Source of the DNA: Alphaproteobacteria bacterium
Lineage (GTDB): Bacteria; Pseudomonadota; Alphaproteobacteria; Reyranellales; Reyranellaceae
Direction of reading: 5' to 3'
NCBI GenBank assembly: GCA_016869975.1
Contig: VGCZ01000001.1
Span: forward strand, 1 to 64,000
DNA: 64,000 bases
The position numbers and the translations under genes are program-made. The notes beneath the pieces are model-generated. The model was not told the origin of the DNA, made no database searches, and was given only the letters and a program-made list of their open reading frames with translations. This document shows, piece after piece, positions 38,832 to 49,397 of the stretch. Numbering within the stretch: position 1 is the stretch's first letter; each line of letters begins with the position of its first letter.

Positions 38832-40004
38832 ATGTTGACCAGACTGGCCGCCGGCGCCGCCGCGCTGTCGCTCTTTGCCGCGCCCGCGATGGCGCAGAGC
38901 ACGATCAAGATCGGCTTCATCTCGACCTTCTCCGGGCCGCAGGCGGCGATTGGCGAGGACATGCGCCGCTCGGCCAACCTCGCGCTCGAGCACCTCGGCG
39001 GCAAGATGGCCGGCAAGACGGTCGAGATCATCTACGAGGACGATACGTTCAAGCCGGATGTCGGCAAGGCCAAGTCCGAGAAGCTCACCGTCCAGGACAA
39101 GGTGAACTTCGTCACCGGCTACATCTGGTCGAACGTGCTGCTGGCCTCGCTCAAGACCGTGGTCGACGAGGCCGATACCATCCTGATCAGCGCCAACGCC
39201 GGCCCCTCCCAGATCGCCGGTGAACTCTGCCACAAGAACTATTTCTCGACCTCGTGGAACAACGACCAGACGCCGATGGCGATGGGCGCCTATCTGCAGA
39301 GCAAGGGTGTGAAGAGCCTGTACCTGATGGCCGGCAACTATGCCGCCGGCAGGGATATGCTCGCGGGCGTCAAGCGCACCTACAAGGGCACGATCGTCGG
39401 TGAGGACCTCACCAAGTGGCCCGACCAGCTCGATTTCTCCGCTGAGCTGGCGAAGATCCGCTCGGTCAAGCCCGAGGGCATCTACATCTTCTACCCCGGC
39501 GCGCACGGCGTGCAGTTCCTGTCGCAGTACGCCCAGTCCGGCTTGCGCGGCCAGGTGCCGCTCTATCAGGCCTTCAGCATCGACGCGCTGTCGCTGCCGC
39601 AGCAAAAGGACCTGGCGCTCGGTGTGCCCGGCGCGCAGCAGTGGGTCAACGACCTGCCGAACGAGCAGAACAAGAAGTTCGTCGCCGACTTCCGCAAGAA
39701 GCACGGGACGTATCCGTCCTTCTACGGCGCGCAGAGCTACGACTCGATCATGCTGATCGCCTCGGCGGTCGAGGCCCTGAAGGGAGATCTCGCCAACAAG
39801 GACGCCGTGCGCGCGGCGATCAAGAAGGCCAACTTCAAGTCGGTGCGCGGCGACTTCGCCTTCAACAACAACAACTTCCCGATCCAGAACTTCTACATCC
39901 AGGAGACGGTGAAGGATTCCGACGGCAACTTCACGCTCAAGACCGTGGCCACGGCGATGACCGCGGCCAAGGATCCGCACCACGAGAAGTGCCCGATGAA
40001 GTGA
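38832..40004 (+). CDS. ABC transporter substrate-binding protein, branched-chain type (aromatic acid candidate)
   Basis: A 390-residue periplasmic receptor with a Sec signal (MLTRLAAGAAALSLFAAPAMA). The mature start TIKIGFISTFSGPQAAIGED and the LISANAGPSQIAGELC loop belong to the Leu/Ile/Val-binding family. It heads a second full importer operon (to 43609). The proximity of benzoate-CoA ligase and box genes suggests benzoate or a relative as ligand, as in some Rhodopseudomonas and Azoarcus clusters. A hairpin with a short T-tract follows the stop. GAGGGAG precedes the ATG. Confidence 0.85.
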   Translation: MLTRLAAGAAALSLFAAPAMAQSTIKIGFISTFSGPQAAIGEDMRRSANLALEHLGGKMAGKTVEIIYEDDTFKPDVGKAKSEKLTVQDKVNFVTGYIWSNVLLASLKTVVDEADTILISANAGPSQIAGELCHKNYFSTSWNNDQTPMAMGAYLQSKGVKSLYLMAGNYAAGRDMLAGVKRTYKGTIVGEDLTKWPDQLDFSAELAKIRSVKPEGIYIFYPGAHGVQFLSQYAQSGLRGQVPLYQAFSIDALSLPQQKDLALGVPGAQQWVNDLPNEQNKKFVADFRKKHGTYPSFYGAQSYDSIMLIASAVEALKGDLANKDAVRAAIKKANFKSVRGDFAFNNNNFPIQNFYIQETVKDSDGNFTLKTVATAMTAAKDPHHEKCPMK

Positions 40005-40027
40005 CGCGGACTGGGCAACACAGGAAC

Positions 40028-40057
40028 GGGAGCGCCGCGCGCGCTCCCGTTTCGTTT
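40028..40057 (+). terminator. Intercistronic hairpin with T-rich tail
   Basis: GGGAGCGC and GCGCTCCC form an 8-bp stem around a 5-base loop, followed by GTTTCGTTT. It lies 24 bases after the binding-protein stop and 15 bases before the permease ATG. It probably ends or thins transcription so that receptor is made in excess of permease. The T-run is interrupted, so termination is likely partial. Confidence 0.55.
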
Positions 40058-40071
40058 GCGGGCGACACCCT

Positions 40072-40986
40072 ATGGAATACTTCCTCCTCCAGGTCCTGAA
40101 CGGTATCCAACTCGGTCTGCTGATGTTCCTGCTGGCGGCCGGGCTGACACTGGTCTTCGGCATCATGGACCTGGTGAATCTCGCCCATGGCTCCCTCTAC
40201 ATGCTGGGCGCCTATTTCGCCTGGACCTTCATGGGCTGGACCGGCAGCTTCGTGCTTGGCGCGCTGCTGGCGCTGCCCGCCGCGCTGGCGCTGGGCGTCA
40301 TCGTCGAGCTGGTGATCGCGCGCCGGCTCTATGCGCGCGACCATCTCGACCACGTGCTGGCGACCTTCGGCCTGATCCTGTTCTTCAACGAGCTGGTGCG
40401 TGTGCTGTGGGGACCGGCCGGCAAGAGCATTACCTTGCCGCCCGCGCTCGCCGGGACGATCGACATCCTGCCCGGCGTGCCCTACCCGACCTACCGCTTC
40501 GCCATCATCGTCGTCGGCGCGGTGGTCGCGTTGTTCCTGGCCTGGCTGGTGACGCGCACGCGCATCGGCATGTTGATCCGCGCCGGCGCATCGAACCGGC
40601 GCATGGTGGCGGCGCTGGGCGTCAACATCGAGCTGCTGTTCACCCTGGTGTTCGGCCTGGGCGCGATCCTGGCGGCGATCGCCGGCCTGATGGCGGCGCC
40701 GATCGTGTCGCTGAAGATCGGCATGGGCGACGACATCCTGATCCTGGCCTTCGTCATCATCGTCATCGGCGGCATCGGCTCGATCAAAGGCGCCTTCATC
40801 GCCGCAATGGTCGTCGGTCAGGTCGACATCATCGGCCGCGCCTTCCTGCCCGACCTGCTGAAGAAGGTGATGTCGAGCTCGGCGGCCTCGACCGCCGCGC
40901 CGTCGATTTCGCAGGTGGCCGTCTACGTGCTGATGGCTGCGGTCCTGGTGTGGCGCCCGACCGGCCTGTTCGGTCAACGGCAATGA
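40072..40986 (+). CDS. ABC transporter permease, branched-chain type (LivH-like)
   Basis: A 304-residue inner-membrane permease with about eight helices. Motifs include GLTLVFGIMDLVNLAHGSLY and the loop RTRIGMLIRAGASNRRM that meets the ATPase, followed by AFVIIVIGGIGSIKGAF. It is the first permease of the second importer. The ATG is about 66 bases after the receptor stop, beyond a hairpin. Ligand selection is set by the receptor, so it gives no separate clue. Confidence 0.88.
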   Translation: MEYFLLQVLNGIQLGLLMFLLAAGLTLVFGIMDLVNLAHGSLYMLGAYFAWTFMGWTGSFVLGALLALPAALALGVIVELVIARRLYARDHLDHVLATFGLILFFNELVRVLWGPAGKSITLPPALAGTIDILPGVPYPTYRFAIIVVGAVVALFLAWLVTRTRIGMLIRAGASNRRMVAALGVNIELLFTLVFGLGAILAAIAGLMAAPIVSLKIGMGDDILILAFVIIVIGGIGSIKGAFIAAMVVGQVDIIGRAFLPDLLKKVMSSSAASTAAPSISQVAVYVLMAAVLVWRPTGLFGQRQ

Positions 40987-40998
40987 GTCTGCGGCGCC

Positions 40999-41143
40999 CA
41001 TACCTTCTCCCGCTTCGCGGGGGCGGGTGCCCGAACGGCGGATGGAGGTGGCGACATCGCGGCCACACAGCGCCCCTTGAGTCGTCGCACTGCCAGCCCC
41101 ATCCGACGCTTCGCGCCGCCTTCCCCCGCCAGCCGGGGACGGC
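40999..41143. repeat. Composite palindromic repeat, family B related
   Basis: ACCTTCTCCCGCTTCGCGGG at the left and CCTTCCCCCGCCAGCCGGGG at the right each form a hairpin; between them is about 80 bases of non-coding sequence. It fills most of the gap between the two permease genes and resembles mosaic repeats of rhizobial genomes. The right end lies just before the GTG of the next gene. Confidence 0.6.
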
Positions 41144-41158
41144 ATCTGGTGCGCACCT

Positions 41159-42149
41159 GTGAAAGACCTGCTCACCGCCCTGCGCACGCCGCGCGGCATC
41201 GTGGTCGCGGCGCTGCTGGTGCTGCTGGGTGTCCTGCCGCTGCTGACCCAGGCCTTCGACCAGCGCTATGTTCTGTCGATCGGCACTCGCGTGGTGATCT
41301 GGTCGATCGCCGCCATGAGCCTCAACCTGATCCTCGGCTACGGCGGCTTGGTGAGCTTCGGCCACGCCGTCTTCTTCGGTATCGGCGGCTACACCGTGGG
41401 TATCCTCGCCCATCACGACGTCTTCAGCGGCTGGATCCAGTGGCCGCTCGGCCTGCTGGTCTGCGCTCTGTGGGCCGCGGCGGTGGGCGCGCTCAGCCTG
41501 CGCACCCGCGGCCTCTACTTCATCATGATCACGCTCGCATTCGCGCAACTCGTCTTCTATGTCGGCGTCGGCCTGGAGGCCTATGGCGGCGACGACGGAC
41601 TCAACATCGCGCGGCGCAGCGTCTTCTCCGGCCTGATCGACCTGCGTCACCGGCCGACCTTCTACTGGCTGTGCTACGCGCTCTTGCTGGCGACGACCTT
41701 CGGCCTGTGGCGAATCGTCAATTCGCGCTTCGGTATGGTGCTGCGCGGCGCAAAGTCCAACGAGACGCGCATGCTGGCGCTGGGCTTCCCGGTGTTCCGC
41801 TACCGCCTCACCGCCTTCGTCATTTCAGGCACGCTGGGCGGCCTGTCCGGCCTGCTCCTGGCCAACCACGACGCCTACATCTCGCCCTCGATGATGTCCT
41901 GGGTGAAGTCGGGCGACCTCATCGTCATCGTCGTGCTGGGCGGCATGGGCAGCCTGACCGGCCCGATCTTCGGCGCCATCGCCTTCTTCGTGCTCGAGGA
42001 GTCGCTGAAGCCGCTGATCGACCTCGGGCGCAAGGGCTGGGGCGAGTACTGGCAGATCGTCTTCGGCCCATTGCTGATCCTGGTCGCGCTCTACGCGCGC
42101 GGCGGCATCGACTCGCTGCTCGGCCGCCCGCCTCGCTCCGGGGGTGGTC

Positions 42150-42157
<8 letters not shown>
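41159..42157 (+). CDS. ABC transporter permease, branched-chain type (LivM-like)
   Basis: A 332-residue inner-membrane permease with about nine helices. Family motifs are MSLNLILGYGGLVSFGHAVF and FYVGVGLEAYGGDDGLN, with a later SNETRMLALGFPV loop. The start is GTG 41159 with only a weak ribosome-binding site, right after a palindromic repeat. The stop overlaps the next ATG by 8 bases, so translation is coupled to the LivG-like gene. Confidence 0.87.
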
Positions 42158-42913
<756 letters not shown>

Positions 42914-42914
<1 letters not shown>

Positions 42915-43609
42915 TGCTGAAGGTCGCGGGCCTCGAAGCCGCCTATGGCGACAGCCAGGTGCTGTTCGGCGTCGACCTGTCGGTGGGCGCCGGCGAGGTG
43001 GTCACGCTGATGGGCCGCAACGGCATGGGCAAGACGACCACGGTGCACGCGATCATGGGCGTGATGCCGCCGCGCGCCGGGACTGTCACCTTCGACGGCG
43101 AGCCGATCCACGGCCTGCCCTCCTACCGCATCGCCCGGCTCGGGCTGGGGCTGGTGCCGGAGGGCCGGCAGATCTTCCCCAACCTGACGGTGCGCGAGAA
43201 CCTGATCGCCACCTCGCGCGCGATGGGCGCGCCCACTTGGACACTGCAGCGCGTCCTGGAGTTCTTCCCGCGCCTGGCCGAGCGGCAGGGCAACATGGGC
43301 AACCAGCTCTCCGGCGGCGAGCAGCAGATGCTGGCGATCGGCCGCGCGCTGATGACCAACCCGCGTCTGCTGATCCTCGACGAGGCGACCGAGGGACTCG
43401 CTCCCCTGGTACGCCAGGAAATCTGGAGCGTGCTGGGACGGCTCAAGCGCGACGGCCAGTCTATCCTGGTGATCGACAAGAACGTCGGCGCGTTGCTGGC
43501 GCTGGCCGACCACCACCACATCGTCGAGAAAGGCCGGGTCGTGTGGGCCGGCACCTCGGCCGCGCTCGCCGCCGATGTCGAGCTGCAGCATCGGTATCTC
43601 GGTGTCTGA
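42914..43609 (+). CDS. ABC transporter ATP-binding protein (LivF-like)
   Basis: A 231-residue ATPase. Walker A is GRNGMGKTT, the signature LSGGEQQMLAIGRAL, Walker B LLILDEATEGL. The LivF mark GLVPEGRQIFPNLTV is present. The switch position reads IDKNV rather than VEQNV, a small change. The ATG shares one base with the upstream stop (TGATG); a GTG three bases earlier is equally possible. Last gene of the second importer. Confidence 0.9.
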
Positions 43610-43673
43610 GTTAAGGACTTGCCTTCCACAACGCGGCGCCTGAAAGATGCGCGAAACTCGCCCGGAGATACCG

Positions 43674-44762
43674 ATGCGCCGTACGCTGCCCTCGCTCATC
43701 TTCGCCGCCGCGCTGGCGGCCCTGCCGGCCTGGGCGCAAGAGCGCGTCGTCAACGTCTATAACTGGAACGACTACATCGCCGAGGACGCGGCCAAGAACT
43801 TCCAGCAGGTCACCGGCATCAAGGTCAACTATACGACCTATGACGGCAACGAGATCCTCGACGCCAAGCTCAAGGCCGGCGGCGGCTACGACGTGGTGAC
43901 GCCCACCGCCTCGCCCTTCTTCGTGCGCCAGCTCGCGGCGGGGCTGTACCAGAAGCTCGACAAGGCCAAGCTGAAGAACTACGGCAATCTCGACCCCGAG
44001 GTGATGAAGGCGCTGGCCAAGTATGACCCGAACAACGAGTTCGGCATTCCCTGGATGTGGGGCACCACGGGCATCGGCTACAACGTCGAGGCGATCAAGA
44101 AGCGCATGCCCGACGCGCCGCTCGACAGCCTGCGCATGATCTTCGATCCGGCCGTGGTGTCGAAGTTCAAGGATTGCGGCGTGATGCTGATGGACAGCCC
44201 GACCGACGTGCTGCCGGCCGCCCTGCTCTATCTCGGGCTCGATCCCGACAGCAAGGCGGCGGCCGATCTCGAGAAGGCGCGCGACGCCGTCATGAAGATC
44301 CGCCCCAACATACGCAAGATCCACACCGGCGAGATCATCGACGCGCTGGCCGGCGGCGATGTCTGCCTCGCCTTCGCCTACTCCGGCGATATCCTGCAGG
44401 CGCGCGATCGCGGCGCCAAGGCGGCCAAGAAGCAGGGCATCGAATACGCCATCCCGCGCGAGGGCGCGCAGCTGTGGCTCGACGTGCTGGCGATCCCCCG
44501 GACCGCCAAGAACGTCGACAACGCCCATCGCTGGCTCGACTACATGCTGGAGCCCAAGGTCGCCGCCGAATCGAGCAACCTGACCGGTTACGCCAACGCC
44601 AACCGGCTGGCGCCGCCCCTGATGAACAAGGCGGTGTCGGAGAGCCCGCTGATCTACCCGCCGCGCGAGGTGCGCGCGAAGTTCTACACCATCAGCGCCG
44701 GCGACGCCGAGCACACGCGCCTGCGCACGCGCGCCTGGACGATGGTCAAGACCGGGCGGTGA
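43674..44762 (+). CDS. Polyamine-type ABC transporter substrate-binding protein (PotD/PotF-like)
   Basis: A 362-residue periplasmic binding protein with signal MRRTLPSLIFAAALAALPAW. The mature start VVNVYNWNDYIAEDAAKNF and the GYDVVTPTASPFFVRQL region are typical of putrescine/spermidine receptors. ATG 43674 is preferred over one 27 bases earlier because of the signal and GGAG seven bases upstream. Its stop overlaps the GTG of the ATPase gene. With the next three genes it forms a full polyamine importer. Confidence 0.88.
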   Translation: MRRTLPSLIFAAALAALPAWAQERVVNVYNWNDYIAEDAAKNFQQVTGIKVNYTTYDGNEILDAKLKAGGGYDVVTPTASPFFVRQLAAGLYQKLDKAKLKNYGNLDPEVMKALAKYDPNNEFGIPWMWGTTGIGYNVEAIKKRMPDAPLDSLRMIFDPAVVSKFKDCGVMLMDSPTDVLPAALLYLGLDPDSKAAADLEKARDAVMKIRPNIRKIHTGEIIDALAGGDVCLAFAYSGDILQARDRGAKAAKKQGIEYAIPREGAQLWLDVLAIPRTAKNVDNAHRWLDYMLEPKVAAESSNLTGYANANRLAPPLMNKAVSESPLIYPPREVRAKFYTISAGDAEHTRLRTRAWTMVKTGR

Positions 44763-45844
44763 CGGACGCCGCCGCTCCGCCGCTCGCGCTGAGCGTCGTC
44801 GGGCTTCGCAAGAAGTTCGGCGACGTCACGGCCGTGGCCGACGTGTCTTTCGACATCGGCAGGGGCGAACGTCTGGCGCTGCTGGGTGAGTCGGGCTGCG
44901 GCAAGACCACGCTGCTGCGCATGATCGCCGGCTTCGAGCGCCCCGATACGGGCCGAATCCTGGTCGAGGGAAGCGACATCACCGACCTGCCGCCCTACGA
45001 GCGGCCGGTGAACATGATGTTCCAGTCCTACGCGCTCTTCCCGCACATGACCGTGGCACGCAATGTCGGCTTCGGCCTGGTGCAGGAGGGCGTGGCGCGG
45101 GCCGAGATCGAGCGCCGCGTCGAGGAGGCGCTGGAGCTGGTGCGCATGGCGGAGCTGGCCGAGCGCCGGCCCGATCAGCTCTCGGGCGGCCAGCGCCAGC
45201 GCGTGGCCTTGGCGCGCGCCATCGTCAAGCGACCCAAGCTACTGCTGCTCGACGAGCCGATGGCGGCGCTCGATCGCAAGCTGCGCGAGCGCACGCGGCT
45301 GGAGCTGGTCGAGCTGCAACGGCGCCTGGGTATCGCCTTCGTCATCGTCACGCACGATCAGGACGAGGCGATGAGCATGGCGAGCAAGGTCGCGGTCATG
45401 GATCGCGGCACCATCGCTCAGCTCGGCACACCGACGACAATCTACGAACGCCCGCGCAGCCGCTTCGTCGCCGATTTCTTCGGCAGCGCCAACATTCTGG
45501 AGGGCGAGGCCGCGGGCCGGCTCGTGCGCTGCCCGGCACTGGGCATCGACATCAAGACGGATCACGCCGCCGATGCCGGCGACGGGCGGCGCGTCGGTGT
45601 GGCGATCCGGCCGGAACGAATCGCGTTGTCGACGCACCGGCCCGAAGGTGCGGACAACGCCGCCATGGGCGTCGTGCAAGCGCTGTCCTATCTCGGCGAC
45701 CGCTCGATCTGCCACGTCGAGATGGCGCCCGGCCTGACCCTGCGCGCCGCGATCGACACGCGCCACGACCAGCCGCGGCCGGGCCACGGCGACAATATCT
45801 GGCTCGCCTGGGCGGCGCGCGACGCCATCGTGCTCGGCGACTGA
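44759..45844 (+). CDS. Polyamine ABC transporter ATP-binding protein (PotA-like)
   Basis: A 361-residue ATPase of the CUT1/Pot type. Walker A is GESGCGKTT, signature LSGGQRQRVALARAI, Walker B LLLLDEPMAAL and switch His THDQDEAM. A C-terminal TOBE-like domain (about 280-361) follows FFGSANILEGE. The GTG start overlaps the receptor stop, and VTDAAAPPLALS precedes the domain. It couples ATP hydrolysis to the two permeases after it. The permease gene begins one base after its stop. Confidence 0.9.
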   Translation: MTDAAAPPLALSVVGLRKKFGDVTAVADVSFDIGRGERLALLGESGCGKTTLLRMIAGFERPDTGRILVEGSDITDLPPYERPVNMMFQSYALFPHMTVARNVGFGLVQEGVARAEIERRVEEALELVRMAELAERRPDQLSGGQRQRVALARAIVKRPKLLLLDEPMAALDRKLRERTRLELVELQRRLGIAFVIVTHDQDEAMSMASKVAVMDRGTIAQLGTPTTIYERPRSRFVADFFGSANILEGEAAGRLVRCPALGIDIKTDHAADAGDGRRVGVAIRPERIALSTHRPEGADNAAMGVVQALSYLGDRSICHVEMAPGLTLRAAIDTRHDQPRPGHGDNIWLAWAARDAIVLGD

Positions 45845-45845
45845 C

Positions 45846-46718
45846 ATGGCGGCGCGCCCTTCCGACCCGACGAGGCTCGCCCGCGCGGCGATCGTCGGCC
45901 CGCCTTTCGCCTGGCTGCTGCTGTTCTTCCTCGCGCCCTTCGCCATCGTCGCGGCGATCAGCTTCGGGCAGAACGCGCCCGACGCCGCGCCGCCGGTGGC
46001 GATGACCGGCACGGCGCGCAACTACGCCTTCCTGCTGTCGGACGCGCTCTACGTCGACGCCTATCTCAGCTCGCTGCGCATCGCGGCGATCGCCACCGTG
46101 CTGACCCTGCTGATCGGCTACCCGATGGCCTACGCCATCGCCATGGCCGCGCCATCACGGCGACCCATCCTGCTGATGCTGGTCATCTTGCCGTTCTGGA
46201 CCTCGTTCCTGATCCGCATCTACGCCTGGCGCGGGCTCTTGTCCGAGCATGGCCTGATCAACGCGCTCCTTCGCGCGATGGACATCAGCGGCGATCCCGG
46301 CACGATCCTCGGCAGCGAGTGGGCGATCTACCTGGGCATCGTCTACGCCTATCTGCCGTTCATGGTTCTGCCGCTCTACGCCGCGCTGGAGAAGCTCGAC
46401 CGATCGCTGCTCGAGGCCGCCGCCGATCTCGGGGCAAGACCCTGGCGCGCCTTCCTGTCGATCACCCTGCCGCTGTCCTTGCCGGGCGTCATCGCCGGCT
46501 GCCTGCTGGTGTTCATCCCCGCGGTGGGCGAGTTCGTGATCCCCGACCTGCTGGGCGGTACCGAGACGCTGATGATCGGCAAGGTGCTGTGGGACGAGTT
46601 CTTCACCAACAGCGACTGGCCGCTGGCCTCGGCCGTCGCGGTGCTGATGCTGCTCGCGCTCCTGGCGCCGATCGCACTCTACCAGCGCCTGCGCGCGCGA
46701 GAGTTCGGTGGCTCATGA
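45846..46718 (+). CDS. Polyamine ABC transporter permease (PotB-like)
   Basis: A 290-residue permease with about six helices. It starts with a basic N-terminus and WLLLFFLAPFAIVAAISFG, and carries the ATPase-contact EAA loop LLEAAADLGARPWRAFLSIT then LPLSLPG. ATG is one base after the ATPase stop. It pairs with the PotC-like permease, from which it is separated by a palindromic repeat. Confidence 0.88.
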   Translation: MAARPSDPTRLARAAIVGPPFAWLLLFFLAPFAIVAAISFGQNAPDAAPPVAMTGTARNYAFLLSDALYVDAYLSSLRIAAIATVLTLLIGYPMAYAIAMAAPSRRPILLMLVILPFWTSFLIRIYAWRGLLSEHGLINALLRAMDISGDPGTILGSEWAIYLGIVYAYLPFMVLPLYAALEKLDRSLLEAAADLGARPWRAFLSITLPLSLPGVIAGCLLVFIPAVGEFVIPDLLGGTETLMIGKVLWDEFFTNSDWPLASAVAVLMLLALLAPIALYQRLRAREFGGS

Positions 46719-46737
46719 GGGCGCGTGTGCAACTCGA

Positions 46738-46767
46738 CTACCTTCCCCCGCCAGCGGGGCAAGGGAG
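46738..46767. repeat. Palindromic repeat, family B, at a ribosome-binding region
   Basis: CTACCTTCCCC and GGGGCAAGGGAG enclose CGCCAGC, almost the same as the unit at 18180-18209. The right arm AAGGGAG directly precedes the ATG of the PotC-like gene at 46768, so the repeat supplies its ribosome-binding site. The left part follows the PotB stop by about 20 bases. Confidence 0.85.
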
Positions 46768-47556
46768 ATGAAACGCTTCCCGCTCGCGGTGTTGGCCTTC
46801 GGCTACGCGTTTCTCTACCTGCCGATCGCCACGGTGATCGCGTACTCCTTCAACGAGTCCCGACTGGTCACGGTGTGGAGCGGCTTCTCGACCAAGTGGT
46901 GGAGCGCGCTGTTCGCCAACGAGGCGATGATCGACGCCGCCCTGCTGTCGCTGCGCATCGCCTTCGTTAACGCCTGCGCCGCCACCGTGCTGGGCACCCT
47001 GGCCGGCATCGCGCTCGCGCGTCATCCCCGCTTCGCCGGGCGCTCCATCTTCGTCGCGCTGGTGATCGCGCCCCTGGTGATGCCCGAGGTGATCATGGGC
47101 GTCTCCATGCTGCTGCTCTTCGTCGGGCTGGAGCGCCATATCGGCTGGCCCGAGCGCGGCTTCGCCACCATCGCCATCGCCCACATCACCTTCTCGATGG
47201 CCTATGTCGCCGTCGTCGTGCAGGCGCGGCTCGCCGATTTCGACCGTTCGTTGGAGGAAGCGGCGATGGACCTCGGCGCGCGGCCCTTCGCCGTGTTCCG
47301 CTCCATCACCCTGCCGCTGATCGCGCCGGCGCTGGTCTCGGGTTGGCTGCTGGCCTTCACGCTCTCGCTCGACGACCTGATCCTGACCCAGTTCGTATCA
47401 GGGGCGGCGTCGCAAACCCTGCCCATGGCGGTCTATTCCAGCGTCCGCCTGGGCCTCAATCCCCAGATCAACGTGATCGCCACCATCGTGATCGCGATAT
47501 CCACCGTCGGTCTCGTCGCCTCGGCCCTGCTGCTGCGCCGAAAGCGTCGCGCGTGA
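46768..47556 (+). CDS. Polyamine ABC transporter permease (PotC-like)
   Basis: A 262-residue permease, six helices. The start MKRFPLAVLAFGYAFLYLPI is preferred because it opens the first helix; an ATG 60 bases upstream would read through the palindromic repeat. The EAA loop SLEEAAMDLGARPFAVFRSI contacts the ATPase. It completes the polyamine importer. Its ribosome-binding site is formed by the repeat arm AAGGGAG. Confidence 0.88.
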   Translation: MKRFPLAVLAFGYAFLYLPIATVIAYSFNESRLVTVWSGFSTKWWSALFANEAMIDAALLSLRIAFVNACAATVLGTLAGIALARHPRFAGRSIFVALVIAPLVMPEVIMGVSMLLLFVGLERHIGWPERGFATIAIAHITFSMAYVAVVVQARLADFDRSLEEAAMDLGARPFAVFRSITLPLIAPALVSGWLLAFTLSLDDLILTQFVSGAASQTLPMAVYSSVRLGLNPQINVIATIVIAISTVGLVASALLLRRKRRA

Positions 47557-47604
47557 GGGTGGTTTTCGGCTAAGGTATCGGCGATACCCAAGACGGAGGG
47601 AATC

Positions 47605-48945
47605 ATGGCCAAGCGTGAACGTGGCATGCACGAGCTCTACACGGACGATCCGGAGCGCGCCGACGCGCTGGTCTTCGGCCGCCGTACCGGCCGCTCGCGA
47701 CGCGGCTTCCTCAAGGGCGCCGGCCTTGCCACCATGGGCGCCGCGATCGGCGCCACGATCCCCTTCGCCGGCAACATGCCGGCAGGTCTGGTACCGGCGG
47801 CGTTGGCGCAAGCCACCGCGACGCCCAAGGGCCCGACCCTTCTGAAGATGGACGGCAAGGCCAACCTCGTCGTGCTGGGCGACCGGCCGCTGGTCGCCGA
47901 GACGCCAGCCGAGCTGATGGACGACGAGGTCACGCCGACCGACAAGTTCTTCATCCGCAACAACGGCCTGCTGCCCGACGCGGCGAAGATGCCGTCTGAC
48001 CCGCGCATGTGGAAGTTCAAGGTCGACGGCGAGGTCGACAAACCGCTGGAGATCAGCCTCGGCGACCTGATGGCGCGTTACGAGGCCGTGTCGCTGAAGC
48101 TGCAGATGGAGTGCGGCGGCAACGGCCGCTCGTTCTTCACGCCGGAGGCACGCGGCAACCAGTGGACCAATGGCGGCGCGGGCTGCGCCGAGTGGACGGG
48201 CGTGCGGCTGGCCGACGTGCTCAAGGCCGCCGGCCTGAAATCCACCGCCGTCTACACAGGCCATTACGGCGCCGACGTGCATCTCTCCGGCGACGCCACG
48301 CGGCCGACGATCTCGCGCGGCATGCGCATGGCCAAGGCGATGGACCCGCATACGCTCATCGCCTTTCGCATGAACGGCAAGGATATCCCGCTGATCCATG
48401 GCGGGCCGGTACGCCTGATCGTGCCGGGCTGGGCCGGCTCGCTGTCGGCGAAGTGGCTGACGCGGGTCTGGATCCGCGACAAGGAGCATGACGGTTCGGG
48501 TATGACCGGCTTCTCCTACCGCGTGTCCAAGACGCCGATGATCCCCGGCGACAAGGGCGACGAGAAGAACACGGCGATCCTCGAATCGATGCCGGTGCGC
48601 TCGATCGTCACCTTCCCGGCGCATGGCGCGAAGCTGCCCAAGGGCACCACCAAGATCGACCTGCGCGGCTCGGCCTGGGCCGGCGACAATTCGATCCAGT
48701 CGGTCGACGTCTCGATCGACTACGGCGTCACCTGGGTCAAGGCCGAGCTCAAGGCAGCAGCCAACAAGTTTGCCTTCCAGCGTTTCAGCGCCTCGATCCC
48801 GGTGCCGAGCGCCGGCTACTACGAGGTCTGGAGCAAGGCGACGGATTCCAGCGGCAAGACCCAGCCCTTCCAGGCCGGCAACTGGAACCCGCAGGGCTAC
48901 GGCGCCAATCCGGTCAGCCGTGTCGCGGTACTGATCGAAGCCTGA
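47605..48945 (+). CDS. Sulfite-oxidase-like molybdenum enzyme (SorA-type sulfite dehydrogenase)
   Basis: A 446-residue periplasmic molybdoenzyme with a long Tat signal (SRRGFLKGAGLATMGAAIGA, about residues 31-50). The oxidoreductase molybdopterin-binding domain contains the Mo-ligand Cys in LQMECGGNGRSFF. The C-terminal Mo-co dimerisation domain includes DYGVTWVKAELKA. Enzymes of this type oxidise sulfite to sulfate and pass electrons to cytochrome c. The next gene, overlapping by one base, is a small cytochrome c, as in sorAB operons. GAGGG precedes the ATG. Confidence 0.87.
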   Translation: MAKRERGMHELYTDDPERADALVFGRRTGRSRRGFLKGAGLATMGAAIGATIPFAGNMPAGLVPAALAQATATPKGPTLLKMDGKANLVVLGDRPLVAETPAELMDDEVTPTDKFFIRNNGLLPDAAKMPSDPRMWKFKVDGEVDKPLEISLGDLMARYEAVSLKLQMECGGNGRSFFTPEARGNQWTNGGAGCAEWTGVRLADVLKAAGLKSTAVYTGHYGADVHLSGDATRPTISRGMRMAKAMDPHTLIAFRMNGKDIPLIHGGPVRLIVPGWAGSLSAKWLTRVWIRDKEHDGSGMTGFSYRVSKTPMIPGDKGDEKNTAILESMPVRSIVTFPAHGAKLPKGTTKIDLRGSAWAGDNSIQSVDVSIDYGVTWVKAELKAAANKFAFQRFSASIPVPSAGYYEVWSKATDSSGKTQPFQAGNWNPQGYGANPVSRVAVLIEA

Positions 48946-49391
48946 TGAACCTGACCACCGTCATCACGGCGGGCATCCTGATGATGGCCGCGCTGATGCT
49001 GCTCGACCGCGCGGGCAGTTTTCGCCCGCCGGCCGAGCCATTGGCTACGGCCAAGCCCGCGCCCGCGCCAACCGTCGCAGCGCGCGGCAAGGCCCTGCCA
49101 AAGGCGCTGCCGCCCGATGTCAAGCACCAGGACACGTTGGACACCATGCCGGCGGGCAAGGGACAGGAGGAGACGTTCTACCTTTGCGCCGCCTGCCACG
49201 GCACGGCGATCGTCAAGGCGCAGGGCATGACCCGCGAACGCTGGGATGCGACTTTCCAGTTCATGGTCGACCGTCACGGTATGGCCGATCAGGACAAGGC
49301 CGACCGGGACCTGATCGTCGACTACCTCGCCGAGCATTTCCCGCCTCGCCGGCGAGGCCGCGGCCAGGACAATCCGTTCCTGAAGAACTGA
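48945..49391 (+). CDS. Monohaem cytochrome c (SorB-like)
   Basis: A 148-residue protein with an N-terminal signal/anchor (LTTVITAGILMMAALMLLD), a proline-rich linker and a C-terminal haem c domain with CAACH (about residues 81-85). A likely Met ligand is in FMVDRHGMAD. It overlaps the molybdoenzyme stop by one base (TGATG) and is probably its electron acceptor. After oxidation electrons would go to the respiratory chain. A repeat lies just downstream. Confidence 0.83.
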   Translation: MNLTTVITAGILMMAALMLLDRAGSFRPPAEPLATAKPAPAPTVAARGKALPKALPPDVKHQDTLDTMPAGKGQEETFYLCAACHGTAIVKAQGMTRERWDATFQFMVDRHGMADQDKADRDLIVDYLAEHFPPRRRGRGQDNPFLKN

Positions 49392-49397
49392 CCCGTT